DNA of 64,000 nt from Sipunculus nudus. Lineage: Eukaryota > Annelida > Sipuncula > Golfingiida > Sipunculidae. Shown piece by piece: positions 37,646 to 48,643 of this stretch (its first letter is position 1; every line of letters starts with the position of its first letter). A program made the position numbers and the translations under genes. Below the pieces are notes generated by a model that had not been told where the DNA came from, searched no databases, and was given only the letters and a program-made list of their open reading frames with translations. Location: assembly GCA_026874595.1 (NCBI GenBank), contig CM049320.1, positions 32,396,214 to 32,460,213 on the forward strand. Reading direction: 5' to 3'.

Positions 37646-38750
37646 ATTAATACATACAAGTTAGACGTGCAAACATGCAACTGTTTAATTTCATAGTTGT
37701 CGTCTTTAGTTAATTAATTTATAACCCTGAAGTTCATGATCACATATATCAAGATTCAGTCATTTATTCGGAATAATATAAAATAATGTTAAGTCAATAT
37801 TATTTGTCCCTTTTTGAAAATAAGGTTGGGAGGATTTTATCGGGTTATTTGGGTGTTAACCAAAAGGCGGTGTTATAAGGAGAATTTTGTTCAACGGGGG
37901 GGGGGCTGGGGGTGTTACATATCGCGAAAAACATTAACCCCATGATCGAGCTTTTTGTCAGACATATAAACAAGACCTTTTGGGTGCATTTTGTTGCCCA
38001 AAATAGAAATTTTACAAGATTATTATGGTACGTGCAAGATGGGTATGTGTCATTGTATAAACTAATCTTAACTTTCCTATACCCTCTTTGGTTTAGTAAG
38101 GTTTAATCTAGATCTGATTTATTCATAAATTGAGTAAAGACTGATTGAATGACTTATCTGGCCGCTGCTCTTTGCAAAAATTACCGTACCAGTAGATGTG
38201 TTTATAGGCGACAAGATGAAACAAGCACCGGGAATGTTGAATACAGGTATTAATTTACGTGACGCAGCAGGAGACTATATAGAGTGACAGGTGAGTTCCC
38301 GCACTCACAGAATTCTCGACTGAAGTTCGAGGGAATGAATAATCTGTCCACGCCCTTCGAGAGACAGTTAAGACAGCTCTTCTTTCCAAATTGCTCATAC
38401 CGTATTTTACGTAATAAGCCCCACCCCTCCCCTCCGGATTTGCGAGATCACTTTAAGAAAACTAAGGGATGAGCCATCCTAACCTCACTTTTCTCCCTAA
38501 CCAATATAACATATGGCAACGCAATGCTTTCATTTCTCCCCGCCAAGCTTAAAAGTAACCGCCAGTTTTTATTCCATCTCCGTTAGGCTTTATCATCTAA
38601 TATAATGATAATATTAGTTACACACAACAGAATCAGTGTTCAAGTGTGTCATAGATAATATTGAATGTGTCCGTGACTGTGTCCGTGATGGCCGACCCTG
38701 CAGGTGGCCATGCAGATCGGGGGACTTGAATTCAGGTACGTATGATGATG
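37645..38750. other. Non-coding stretch
   Basis: Includes a G-rich run at 37897-37920. No recognisable gene. Confidence 0.5.
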
Positions 38751-38774
38751 TATTTTGCAATGAAATATATATAC

Positions 38775-38900
38775 CTACCGTATTTGCTCGTGTTCAGGAC
38801 GATAAATTTTATCCTAAAATATTTGGCAAAATGGCAAAGAAGGGCGGTCGTCTTATATACGGGTACAAGTTTTTCAGCGTCCTCAGGGCCGCCAAGGATC
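38775..38900 (+). mobile_element. Possible terminus of a TA-type DNA transposon
   Basis: TACCGTATTTGCTCGTGTTC followed 60 bp on by GGCGGTCGTCTTATATACGGG gives the self-complementary 'clover' start (CGTATTTGCTCGTGT against ATACGGG) that I associate with pogo or related elements. A similar GCCGTATTTACCGCG begins near 39462. The far end was not identified. Confidence 0.35.
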
Positions 38901-38949
38901 AGCAATATTACGTCGGTCGAACTGGATGCCGTGAATATCGGTGATCTTG

Positions 38950-41900
38950 TCCGTATGGTGGTAATATACACTCAATATAGATCATTATAATGCTTTTTTT
39001 TGTTTGAATTTATCGTTAATACATCAATCTACATGTGCACATTGTTGAATAATTGGTTAGAAAAGGTTTGCCTTTGCCGCATTGACACAGGGATTTTAAC
39101 TTATTCAATATATGAAAGCCCTTTGGACTGTAGAGCCAGTTATTTTCCGCGATCGCGGACGGAATCGCGGAATTGACAGACCGAAACGGAATTCCCAGTC
39201 CTGAAAATATATGTTTTAATGTTTTTTTTGCCAAAAATATCTTGGCGATTCACGTGAAACATGTATGCAGTGATATATATAATTGCCGATGCCGCTGACA
39301 GCGTGCTGGGGTTACCCATGTACTCAAAATCCCAGAGCCCTGGGTTTATTCGTGTGTATACAGCGCTCGCACAATGGTTGCTGGGAACTTGCCTACTTGG
39401 CTTAATGCCATCCAGTAGCACGTAATATGCATATTAAAACAAGGATGTTTTTTCATATGGTGCCGTATTTACCGCGTAAAATGTTCACGAGTCCAGTGAA
39501 GCGGACGCTGTCAGCTGGCTTGCACACTGACATACCCGGAGACTCGCACACGGCACTTCAATTACAAGACAGTAAGTAGCACGTTATAATTATAAATATG
39601 AAGCGGCCTTTCCTCAGGTGACGCGAAATTCAATGTTTGTCAAGCTTGTATTATTAGACTACGTCAAGAAATGAATGTATTATAACGGGTCAACAAAGTT
39701 CAAGAAAGGGACCGTGTTTCCGCGGGATATAAATATGACGATTTTTCTCACAATTTTAAAACAAACCCCCGGATTTGGTGCGTATACGCACTGAAGTTAA
39801 TATAATACGCTTGAGTCTGAGGGCCAGTATTTCAGCTTTTTTTTAATTTTTGCATGTACTATCATGCACAATGAAGGACAAAAAGGACAATTATTGGCGA
39901 TGCCATTCCATGTCATACATCGGCTCAGCTGTCAAAGGTATTTGCGCAAGGTGACTGACATAATCGGGGTACCGACGTCCCGTATTATATTTTTCATCTT
40001 TCAAATAAATACTGCTTTACATACTTTTTTATGAACATTTTATATATTCTACTACCTTATTAGGCGGTGACTTTTATTAAAGAGTTGATTTATTACCATC
40101 CTTATTTTTCCTCTTCGAACTGCAGTCATTCATACAATTCTCTCATACAACACAAAATAAAATCGTCTGCAAATCGGTATCACTTGGATAAGTTATTATT
40201 TTTCAAAACTTCCCACAACCATCGCTAAAAGATCGTTGGTTTTTCTGAATTGTCCTGAATGTGCTGTGAAGTCAAAGACATGTACACAAGCCGCAGTGTT
40301 AAATTAGAGGATCGTAACGCACATTGGAAATTGTCAGATGTGGGGTTGGGGGTGGGGTGGGGCGCTTATTAGTACATAAAATATTTGAAAATATACATAT
40401 ATACATAGAATAAATATATTGATGACGAGGAGGCGGCACCTGGAGATATATCTATGTATGTGGTGCGGATATGCATAAATCTGACATAGTGAGATTCTTT
40501 TACATAGTCAGTTTCTGTTATTTAATGTTTGATATTATTAGATCAATAATATCTTCTTATCTAAGATTCTTCAGTTACTGGATACAAATTCGAAACTTTT
40601 TTTTCCATGTCACCACGAATCTTACATATCATTTTATCAAATATCACGAACCAAACTTGTTTCCCGTAAAAGTGATATTTAATATTAATGATGAACTAAA
40701 ATCAACATATGATGACAACTTTGAGATACTTGCAAATGAAAAATCACTTTCATTGAATGTCATTACATATTTTTACTTTATTGTTGTTTAGTTATCCACA
40801 GAACCAGGATATACTTGTTTGACTGTCCTCTCCTGGACAGCTAGGCAATCGTTGTGCCAAATACCAATCTGTAGATACAATACATGTATGCATTTACGTA
40901 CATATAATACATAAATATTAATGTATACATGCAAACACATAAATTTACAGATTGGTCAAAATTTTATGGCAGAGCTAGCTATGGGCATATTTTCTGACAA
41001 TTTCACTTTTGTCTTTTAATTTTTACAGGATGCATGTTGTTCTAGCTGAACGTTCGCTTAACGTAAATGGGCCCAATCCGCACATGTAGATGTATTTATA
41101 AGAAAAAAAGAATAAGAAAAAACATGTGCTCAGATAAACTTGCAATATAGTGCCACCACCACAAGCGTAATATGACTAAATCACCTGGCAACGATGAACA
41201 ACCATTCCAGAAATCAGATTAACACAGTGTCATAGGTTTATAATATCATTTTGATTAGAACCTTTTAAATGCGAAATGTAAATTTTCTGGGATTACTTTT
41301 TTTTCAAATGATAGGAAACACAATCATAGGCAGCACATTGAAACGAAGTATGTTGTGTATCAGAGCCTTTTATTTGCTAGAGTGTGTTTTTATTTAGTTG
41401 CACATGCATCACGTTTTGCCCTTGATTTATCCACCAAAAATGAACATAGGAAAAAATATATAAGGAGGGTGTTGATAATCGGCAGCCTCAACACGCGTAT
41501 ATGAAAATTAATGAAATATTTAATGAAATAATGATGATCTAACCCTTCCAAAAGAAGCCCTTCATTGTTGTCCGACTTTCACTCAACATGATGCCATGAT
41601 TCTGTTAGAATTTTATTTGCAATTTGACATATTTTTCTTCCTTAATTTAGGCTTATATTTGCTGATGACGCTCACTTAGACGTACCAAGATCGTTGTATC
41701 TATAAGCGTGAACTGTCGAGGTACGGCAAGGATTCTTTGAGTAATCAGTGCATATAGACATTTTAAAAGCCAATCTGTTATTTAATAAATATCCAATTCA
41801 CTCTCTCCAGACTTATCACGCAGATTTTGGACGGACAGACACTGCTGATACCGTCATACGACCCGACTATGAGATGGGCGTATAAAAGTATTAAATACAT

Positions 41901-42400
41901 ACTTTTTTTGTAAAGTAAAAACAAAAACAAACTAAATATAGTTGAATTTGCAAGCAATCTCAAGGTATCCCTGCAGAGAGTCAGGAAACAGTAATCTGCT
42001 CATAAGTTTATAAATTGCTTAGAGACATTGGGTACGTTTAATTATATTCTTACAAAACATATGGGAAATATGGTCAGTTGTAGGTTAACCAAAAGCTGCA
42101 CATATGTGATTGATCCAGGCCACCATGCAAGCATTTCTGAACTCAGTTTAGTATGAATAATATTAAGAACTAACCTTGTGAAACTGAAGCTGTAGGCATA
42201 ATGATAGAACTAGCAGTCTTCAGATGATGTATAATATGAGCTGAAAATGGACTGTTAAAGCTTATTGAGCAGTGGGTCCAGGTAGTTGTAACATGTCTGT
42301 AGTACACCAGTAACTGTGATTTGATGAAAAGTACTGACATATATGGTGTCCAGGAGTGTTCTGTCAATGTAGTGTTTTTTTTTTAATTAAATGTGAATAT
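38950..42400. other. Non-coding stretch
   Basis: No gene recognised. A 106-codon frame at 40471-40791 is hydrophobic and AT-driven, with no domain. Short TACATG-rich segments occur near 40870-40960. Confidence 0.45.
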
Positions 42401-42409
42401 TTGCATCTT

Positions 42410-43100
42410 TAAGGAAATGACCTAATTTACATGCACAGATTGACCCAAAAGTTAATCAACTTGTAAGAACGGTACTTTCAAGGTATTTACAGAGTTTGGT
42501 ACAAATCACATATATGTTTGGTTATGTCTCAAGCATGAGCGCAAAGAAAACGGCCCGTTAAGCTAATTAGAATAATTAAGCTGTATAGAGACAACTCTTG
42601 AAATCTAATCAGGTCTTGCCTCTTACTTGGTAGGTACACGTATGAAGTTTCCGCTTGACTAGCCCCGCAGAACTTGACTTATCAAGGTGGCAAGATAATA
42701 CATGTGGGAAGGTAATTAATATGCAAAATAGGTATACTTAAGCAAATAAGGCATACATACGCAAATGAGATCATTAGTTTTCATTAGAATCTGGTCCTCA
42801 ATGAAAAAGTGCTACATACATGTAATGGAAAGATTTGAGAATTTGGTAAAATTAAAAATTTACACATGGCTGTTTTACATAATTATGCAAATGCCCTACT
42901 TAATATGCACAGATTGACCCCAAAAATTAATCAACTTAGAGGGGTACGCTCAAGGTATCTACAAAGTTTTGTACACATCACATTTACGGTCATGTCGAAA
43001 GCGCGATCGCAAAGAAAACTGCTCGTTAAGCTAATTAGCATAATTAAGCTGTAGAGACAACTCTCAAAATCTAATCAGGTCTTGCCTCTTACTGATTCAG
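42410..43100 (+). repeat. Two direct copies of an approximately 200-bp block
   Basis: Block 1 (about 42420-42640) and block 2 (about 42885-43110) share TGCACAGATTGACCC, AAATTAATCAACTT, TCAAGGTAT.TACA, GTTAAGCTAATTAG.ATAATT and AATCTAATCAGGTCTTGCC. Period about 465 bp. A piece of the R-repeat pattern (GGTACTTTCAAGGTA) seems present in the head of block 1. Confidence 0.8.
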
Positions 43101-43209
43101 TAAACATATGAAATTACAGCCTAAACGGACCAGAAGAATTTGAAATATTGTGGTCGCAAAAAGTGTCGGGATTCTTAAAAATAAAAATCGATACAATTTA
43201 TCACAGTTT

Positions 43210-44040
43210 CTCAGTCGGCGGTCTCCCGATAGTCGGTTATATACAAATAAAAATAGCAATTATGCAAACGGTGCTTGAACTTTAACCTTCCCAAAAATCG
43301 TATATTTACTGTTCTCAGTATTTTTAGGTAAGATACTCGACAAAAGTCACAAAATAAACCTGTCTATCAGTTTAATAATATTATAAATATGGTCACATGG
43401 AAAATATCACAAAGAGAGGGGGACCAGTGGAAACAAATAAAAAATATCATAAAAAGGAGGAGACAACTGTAAGTTGTTGCAAGTTGTCTTCTGAAACTTA
43501 ATTACCACGGACCTTTGCACAATAATTAAGAGATATTGTGAATTTTGCGAAAAATACTATCGGGGACCACTGTTCGGTCCACCGATAGTATTCGGTCCCC
43601 GTAAGTCGGTTGTATGCAAATAAAATCAGCTAAAATCCTAACGGTGGCTTTAACAACGATTTTTGAAAAATCTACAATTTAATATTTCTGAAATATTTTT
43701 CAGGGTTAACTTGTCAAAAGTCACAAAACAAAACCAATATATCGATTTTTCAAATAAGTTATATGGTTACAAAGAAAATATCACAAAGACAAAAAAGGAC
43801 TATCAGGGGACCAACGGGAAAAAAAAGAAAACTATCATCAAAATGGGAAGACAAATGGGACTTCTTTCATTTAATTCATATAACTGTATGTTGTCCTTGC
43901 AGGCATGATGACCAGGGAGAATTACAAAATGCATCTCAAATAATGTATAAAAGTTTTAAAAAACTATCGGGGGACCGCTGTTCGGTCTCCCGATAGTCTT
44001 TGGTCCCCCGTTAGTCGGTGTTTTATCCCCCGATGGTCGC
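43210..44040. repeat. CTATCGGGGGACC repeat cluster 2 (two tandem units with hairpins)
   Basis: Two units of about 375 and 417 bp (about 43219-43593 and 43594-44010) share GTCGGTT.TAT.CAAATAAAA, AAAAGTCACAAAA and GAAAATATCACAAAGA. Each junction is a dyad: CTATCGGGGACCACTG then GGTCCACCGATAG at about 43558-43588, and CTATCGGGGGACCG, loop CTGTT, CGGTCTCCCGATAG at about 43965-43998. No coding sequence. Confidence 0.75.
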
Positions 44041-44050
44041 AATAATAGAA

Positions 44051-44055
44051 ATATA

Positions 44056-44129
<74 letters not shown>
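44051..44129 (+). repeat. (TA)n microsatellite
   Basis: Nearly 80 bp of AT repeat separating repeat cluster 2 from the gypsy integrase remnant. All overlapping Ile-Tyr open frames are artefacts. Confidence 0.95.
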
Positions 44130-44130
<1 letters not shown>

Positions 44131-45050
44131 GCAGGTAGGTAAAGCGTCCGACATTCTTACTGACATTGGGAGTCGATTTACCCATGAACTCCTGCGTGAG
44201 ATTAACAGCTTGCCATCTATAAAAGCACTACACAACAACACCACGAGCCGATGTGCAGCGAGATGGTGGAGCGGTTCAATGTAGCTTTTCCTGAAGCAGA
44301 TGGTTTATAAGCGCCCCAAAGATTGGGTTCAGTGCGTCAATGCTGTATCGCGAAGTTCCACAGGAAAGCATGATGAGTTGCTTAACGGGCGGTCGGTTTT
44401 AGGTCCTTTGCGGTTATTGACAAAGGAGGGCACTGGTGCAGAGGTTAAAACCACATATTAATACGCGTTGACCTTACAGAATGGTTAAGTGACACGTGCG
44501 CCGTCGCAAGTGAAGCATCAGAAAAGGCTGAATTTCTAGAGAAGCATTATCATGATAGAGGCATGCGGTTGTGCGATATCAAAACTGGTGATCATTTTTT
44601 CTTGTTGTTTCTGGCCGACTGCACAAACTATTTGTGCAATGGAAAGAGTCATATCCGGTTTTGGGAAGGTCAGTGACCAGGAAAACCGAGTTAAGGTCAA
44701 TAGGAAAGTGAAAACCTCTTAATTAATCTGCTCAAGCAGTATCGTACTAAACCAGAGCCGCAACACATGAATAAACACGTGAAGAGGGTAAATCCTGTAT
44801 TTGGGCTATCGTGGGACAAAGATCACAGGGTTAAAGCTAACGGTGAAGAGACTTTTTTCCCCAAGCTCAGTTCCGCACAACGTACAAAAGCATTCGATTC
44901 AGTCTCATAAAAAATTAGAGCAGGCTACTCTAACGTATACGACGTATGAGTCGGACCAACATTTTGTGTAGAAAACACATTAATTTGTAATATGTTTATT
45001 TAAGAGGGAAGTGTGTCATTAAGTGTGCCATTAAACACTGAAGGGGAGTG
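44130..45050 (+). mobile_element. Ty3/gypsy integrase C-terminal part and possible 3' LTR edge
   Basis: From 44150 the frame reads ILTDIGSRFTHELLREINSL, the integrase core region that also appears at 2.6 kb. After shifts come pieces matching VERFN, a YREVPQES-like segment (about 44350), a GR.V.GPL-like segment, and near 44530-44750 the C-terminal domain with NLLKQY-like sequence. Stops and frameshifts are frequent. A purine run AAGAGGGAAG at about 45002 followed by TGTGTCATTAAG could be the polypurine tract and LTR start. Upstream gag, RT and RNase H are absent. Confidence 0.75.
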
Positions 45051-45059
45051 TTTTGTTAT

Positions 45060-45230
45060 TCACTAGCTTAATTTGCATTGAGCGTGACCAGTTCAACTAG
45101 CAAGGTACTTTTAAATGGGAACTCAACTGCACGTAACACTAATTATGTTAAGCTGGCAATCACTAACACTCTAATCAATATAGGGGTTTCCATGTTATTT
45201 TTATGCATTTTCTATGAATCTTCATCCTCT
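45060..45230 (+). repeat. Dispersed R repeat, copy 5
   Basis: Nearest relative is the copy at 5690. It marks the left edge of unit C and directly follows the putative gypsy LTR start, so it may be LTR sequence. Confidence 0.65.
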
Positions 45231-47480
45231 CCATCGGTTCATATAAGCATATGTTTATGGTCAACGAAATCATTCATGTAACTTTCAACACATTTTTACA
45301 AATGTATTTATCTAGGCTTCCTGAAATATTCAGTGTCACATGGGACAGTTATTTTGCATGATATAAATTGCATGTATAAAATTGTTTCCTTGTCACTTAG
45401 GCCGAGAAACTGGCAGAGTGCCCCCTTACTAATAAAATAATGTTGGTTATTCTACATGACACAGGTATAACGATCGGCGACGTTAAATGGCATTTGTACT
45501 AATTGCCATGCTTCAGCATGTGATTTATTTTTAAAAACATAAACCCACCTATTACATTAAATTGCATAACCTGTGCTTCTGTGGCTGCGATAACTCCTTC
45601 GCGAGTAAATGTAAAAGTTCCCAGAATACAAGGAATAATATGTGGGATGACCCCGTTAATGAAAAAGTTACAGAAAATAATGGTTTACCGGCGAATTGCT
45701 TGGAGAAGTCGAGTGGTAACACTGTCAAGTATCATAGGGTGAAACATTTTGGGTCCTGCGTTTTTATATTTTTTTATGTTTATTTTGATACGATAGGGCA
45801 CTTATTTTGAATGAGGTCATAAATTTTCATATAAAGGCATTTTTTGTTAGCTTTGTCCCTTAATGTTTCGTTGCAAAATACTGTAAGAAATGCCATGTTT
45901 TTTTTCTCAATCAGTTATATGGGTATTTGCAACAGAGACAACAATAGTTAGCAATATAATATGACAGAAGTAGTATTAATAACAGGAATTTGATCTCATG
46001 CTAAGTGTGGTGTAAAACAAATATAGTCCGAGTAAATTGGCGACGATTGTACACTTTTCGGGCTAAATACCAATGCTATGACGAAACTAATCAGATAGAC
46101 TGCTGACTTCTTTATTTGGCAATGTCTGAATATTTTCGATAATTTGAATATCCACTAGAAATAAAATGAAGTAGCTAACATAAAGCGCTATAAATTGAGT
46201 GAAAATAGTAAATATAACGGACATATTGTTATAAAGATGTATGTCCACAGCAGAACAGATAAACGTTACCCGGCCTGCACATAATGAGCAGAGAATGGAC
46301 AGATATTAGAACAACTATATGTATGCAATCGCCAAAAAGATTTCTGGAAGCCAAACAAACCCCTACCCCCATCCCCTTACCCACGTCCAGAACTGGGCAA
46401 TTTGCGGGTATCGGCTACGGAGTGTGCGAACTTGGGAATAACATCAATGTCAAAAATAAATATAAATTTGTGATTTGGGACTATCGTTGTGCTCATATTT
46501 CTTTTCCTTCAATATGCCATAATGGAGACCTAGCACAAAGAAAATGACTTAGGAAACAAAAAAAGCAAAATATTTGAATTCGTTTGCACCATGGTGACCT
46601 CAGAAGGTTCAATTACCAACAATAACCCCTTCCATATAAACAATTAAAAATATCATCAAATCGGGGAGAAGGAAGCTTGTTTTTATTACCCTGTTTAATA
46701 ATAGACCCAACGCTGCTACAGTGAAGAATGCTGCCGGATACCCAGATTACCTTAATTTTTATACAGGATAACCCTTTCAGTCAAATATAACTGACCTGTC
46801 ACACAGCTTGGTTGGACAATGCAGTTTATAGAATCTTGAAAAGTACAATAACAATATAATAAGTATTGCATATTCACATATACTTATGACATGCAAGGTA
46901 GTGCACAGTTCGTTCACGAGAAGTACAGGATTAAAGGGAAGATCAAATGTAACTTGACATACAAAATAGCATTAATACAATGGACGTGGTGTTCAGGTGA
47001 TTATTTGAACATTTTAGAACGACTTTAATGAGGAGAAATTTCTCTGTGAGTCACATAATGTGTTTCCCAATGTACGAATAATAATTTATAAATTCTTCAA
47101 ATAGTCGGTCAGAGGTTCGAATGATATCATTTTTGACATGGTCATTGCCAGGTCATTGAAATCCTGTATATTCAAAAACTGGATAATGGCAGCTCTCTCG
47201 ACCTAGATTATATCGAAAAACCCAAACATGATTAACAACTAAAATTGATTATATACTATTTTCCTTTCCATGAATTTGTCTGTTTCTCTGTTAAGCTAAA
47301 AATTGAAGTGTCTTTGTCCATATGATATACATGTACTTTTGGATTATAGGAATTATAGATCAATGTAATGTGCGTTTTATAATAATGTGTTTTAATCCTT
47401 GTAATTTAATCTCCCCTGATGCATTATATAGAGCACAGAATAAAATTTCCACCATTTGCATTCAGGTATCTTGTTTCTGG
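45230..47480. other. 3' flank of methyltransferase copy C
   Basis: Collinear with 5860-7640 of unit B. Open frames such as 45562-45810 and 46284-46547 are not conserved as proteins between units. No gene supported. Confidence 0.5.
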
Positions 47481-47486
47481 GTCACA

Positions 47487-48585
47487 TCAGCTGCTGGTTG
47501 TTTTGACTGCGACAAGCATGACATATGTAAAAACATCCTTAGCATGACATGGGTGACAGTCATTCATACTTTCTTGTTCCACAGCAGCCATCATATCATC
47601 AAGTAAATCTTCTCTCAAATCCTCAGGCACCAGATCTAGTGCAGGATGTATACCCTTCAATACAGCTGCAGTCCAAACATTTTTCATGAACATTCAATTT
47701 ATATTTCATCAAATATTATCAATATTAAATCAGATTGTTTCATAAATATTTGAAGTCTCTTCAGATATTAAGAAAAGAAATATAACTGCATGAGTAGATT
47801 TAGCATGTTGTAATTTATACTAAAAGGAAAAATGCGTATTTTTATTTAAACAATTTTGTATTTTATGAAAACCAATCTGTTTAAGTAAGTTAAACAAAAT
47901 TTTACATGAAAAAAAGACAACAGTTTAGTTTACCTCTGGTCACTGGCAACTCGCGAAAAGACACTTCGTAATGCATGACGTCAAATCCATGCCTAAGGAC
48001 CATTTCCTTGAATACATTGTTTTTTGTCAGCCAGGGCACCCCTTTCGCCTTTGACGGGTCCATACTCGCTATAATCCATTGCGGTATAACATTTTCTAAT
48101 TCCTGAAATTTCAAGCATAATTTATACAATCTATGGTTCATTTGGTAACAGTGGATGAGAGTGATAAGCAAACGAATGATATATTCACCTTCAAGTGAGA
48201 TGTAAGTTAATAATGCTAATAATTGTTGAGTGCTGTCATTCCGTTACCTCAACGCTTATCCACTTCTTCCATCGAGGGCATCCTATAATCGTTTTCAAAA
48301 TAGCAGCCAGGTAACGGTAGGGTTGATAAAACAAAGGGAACGATAACATGACCCTTCCCTCTGGTTCAAGGAGCCAGTTGATGTTATCAAGAGCACATTC
48401 CATGTCACGAACCCAATGAAACACGAAAAAAGAGGTGGCATAGGAAAAGTAAGATTTGTACGTGGAGCTGTCTTTTAGGTTACGATCCTGAAATAAAAAT
48501 AATACTAATAATAATCATAATAATAATAATAACAATAATAATAATAATGATAATGATAATAATAATAATAATTATAGTCATTTTA

Positions 48586-48643
<58 letters not shown>

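Noticed and set aside
40471-40791. 106-codon hydrophobic frame that could be a small membrane protein
   Set aside because: Residue use follows the local AT content, there is no homologous copy or domain, and no promoter or splice context supports it.
43964-44284. Ile-Tyr repeat proteins on both strands
   Set aside because: Artefact of the (TA)n microsatellite. Only the integrase-like tail after 44150 carries information. The same applies at 19322-19555 and 27726-28061.
47100-47130. GGTTCGAAT as a tRNA T-arm
   Set aside because: No cloverleaf could be built around it. The same holds for the GTTCGAATC near 60593.
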